Source: Anthopleura xanthogrammica
Lineage: Eukaryota > Cnidaria > Anthozoa > Actiniaria > Actiniidae
Direction: 5' to 3'
Assembly: GCA_964019055.1 (NCBI GenBank)
Contig: OZ025219.1
Coordinates: 9,304,388 to 9,368,387, forward strand
DNA length: 64,000 nucleotides
Shown here: piece after piece, positions 63,390 to 64,000 of the stretch
How the letters are laid out: the number at the start of each line of letters is the position of its first letter
Numbering within the stretch: the first letter of the stretch is position 1
Notes under the pieces: generated by a model
Database searches by the model: none
Told to the model about the DNA's origin: nothing
What the model saw: the letters and a program-made list of their open reading frames with translations, nothing else
Translations under genes and position numbers: made by a program

Positions 63390-64000
63390 CTATAAACAAA
63401 TGATAGATAAAAATACTCCTTTTTATCATTCAATAAATGTCACTACAGTCATTGACTGTAGATCAACTCACTCGTAAAGGATTTAAAAACAATTTATTTG
63501 CAAAATTCAACTGTAATGTATATGCAACTTGAGCAATATCACTGTTTTGAAAACCCACAGAATTTTAATGAATTTTCAGTGCTGTGTGCAGTGAGCCGTA
63601 AAGAATGTGAATTGGCAGAAAACTATTAAATTGTAAAGAGTGCAACATTGTTATACCATGTCATACCATAAGTCAGTACCGTAAGTTTCCCACTCATACG
63701 AAAACAGCTATAAACCTTAATTACCATTATTTATGAATATTGATAGCTTAAACGAATTCAGTAACAAGTCCTTGTATCATAATATAAAGAGCATAATTAT
63801 TTCTTTTAAATATCTGAGCCATTTACTCTAAAATGGTCGTTATATAATATTCATCTTAAACCAGAAGATTTAAACAAGGATTCAAACAAAGGATACGATT
63901 AATTATAGCAATTTAAGCTTTTAATAGTTCTCAATATAACGAATAATTCACACCAAGAATCGAGTACAAAAGTTGATAAATTTATCTACTAAATGTTTCA
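63390..64000. other. SNARE intron/upstream DNA, no exon recognised
   Basis: A minus-strand exon encoding the longin N-terminus should lie upstream of 63389. I find no convincing ATG exon with a donor in the remaining 600 bases. Confidence 0.5.

Noticed and set aside
63074..63433. 119-codon frame containing HPSIHPFIH repeats
   Set aside because: Read-through of a real SNARE exon into a GGAT microsatellite; only 63293-63389 is an exon.

Overview
The window is metazoan nuclear DNA, most probably from an anthozoan cnidarian (coral or sea anemone). That is an inference from spliced genes with GT-AG introns, a CR1/L2-type LINE, a tRNA-derived SINE, many short inverted-repeat elements, an AT-rich background and a longin R-SNARE gene. 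The source was not given and I could not search a database.

Positions 1 to about 56,646 are three head-to-tail copies of one ~19.3 kb unit: U1 1-19332 (its start lies at or before the window edge), U2 19333-38642 and U3 38643-56598, plus a 48-base stub of a fourth. U1 and U2 are almost identical, differing by scattered substitutions, homopolymer lengths and one 11-base deletion. U3 is a mosaic: 1,890 bases of U1/U2 are replaced by 583 unrelated bases, and the 2 kb after that carries visibly more substitutions.

Each unit carries, on the minus strand, one intact 452-residue gene whose C-terminus has a cytidine-deaminase-type zinc signature (C-A-E ... C-x-x-C). Its start is an N-myristoylation-like MGAAQS leader placed directly behind a splice acceptor. 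About 13 kb away is a decayed paralogue with the same leader and upstream DNA. Its start codon has become GTG and its body is replaced by a short membrane segment. Both appear to be driven from a recurring ~500-base promoter/5'-exon module with a conserved splice donor. Between the genes lie a degenerate LINE, a SINE, several MITE-like elements (one with 81-base and one with 89-base perfect terminal repeats), poly-G-headed elements and, in U1 and U2 only, a broken capsid plus protease fragment of a Polinton/adintovirus-like element.

From 56,646 to about 59,300 the sequence is a patchwork of diverged pieces of the same family, including a further module split by a MITE, with a CAGA microsatellite, poly-C, a G-quadruplex-like tract and a 12-base minisatellite. 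From 59,300 to 64,000 is single-copy DNA. It holds five minus-strand exons of an ordinary housekeeping gene, a longin-type R-SNARE (VAMP7-like), whose first exon(s) lie beyond the window.

The picture is a locus where a rapidly duplicating deaminase-like family sits next to a conserved trafficking gene. The function of the deaminase-like protein is not known from sequence. Resemblance to bacterial polymorphic-toxin-type deaminases suggests a defence or nucleotide/nucleic-acid-modifying role, but that is inference.
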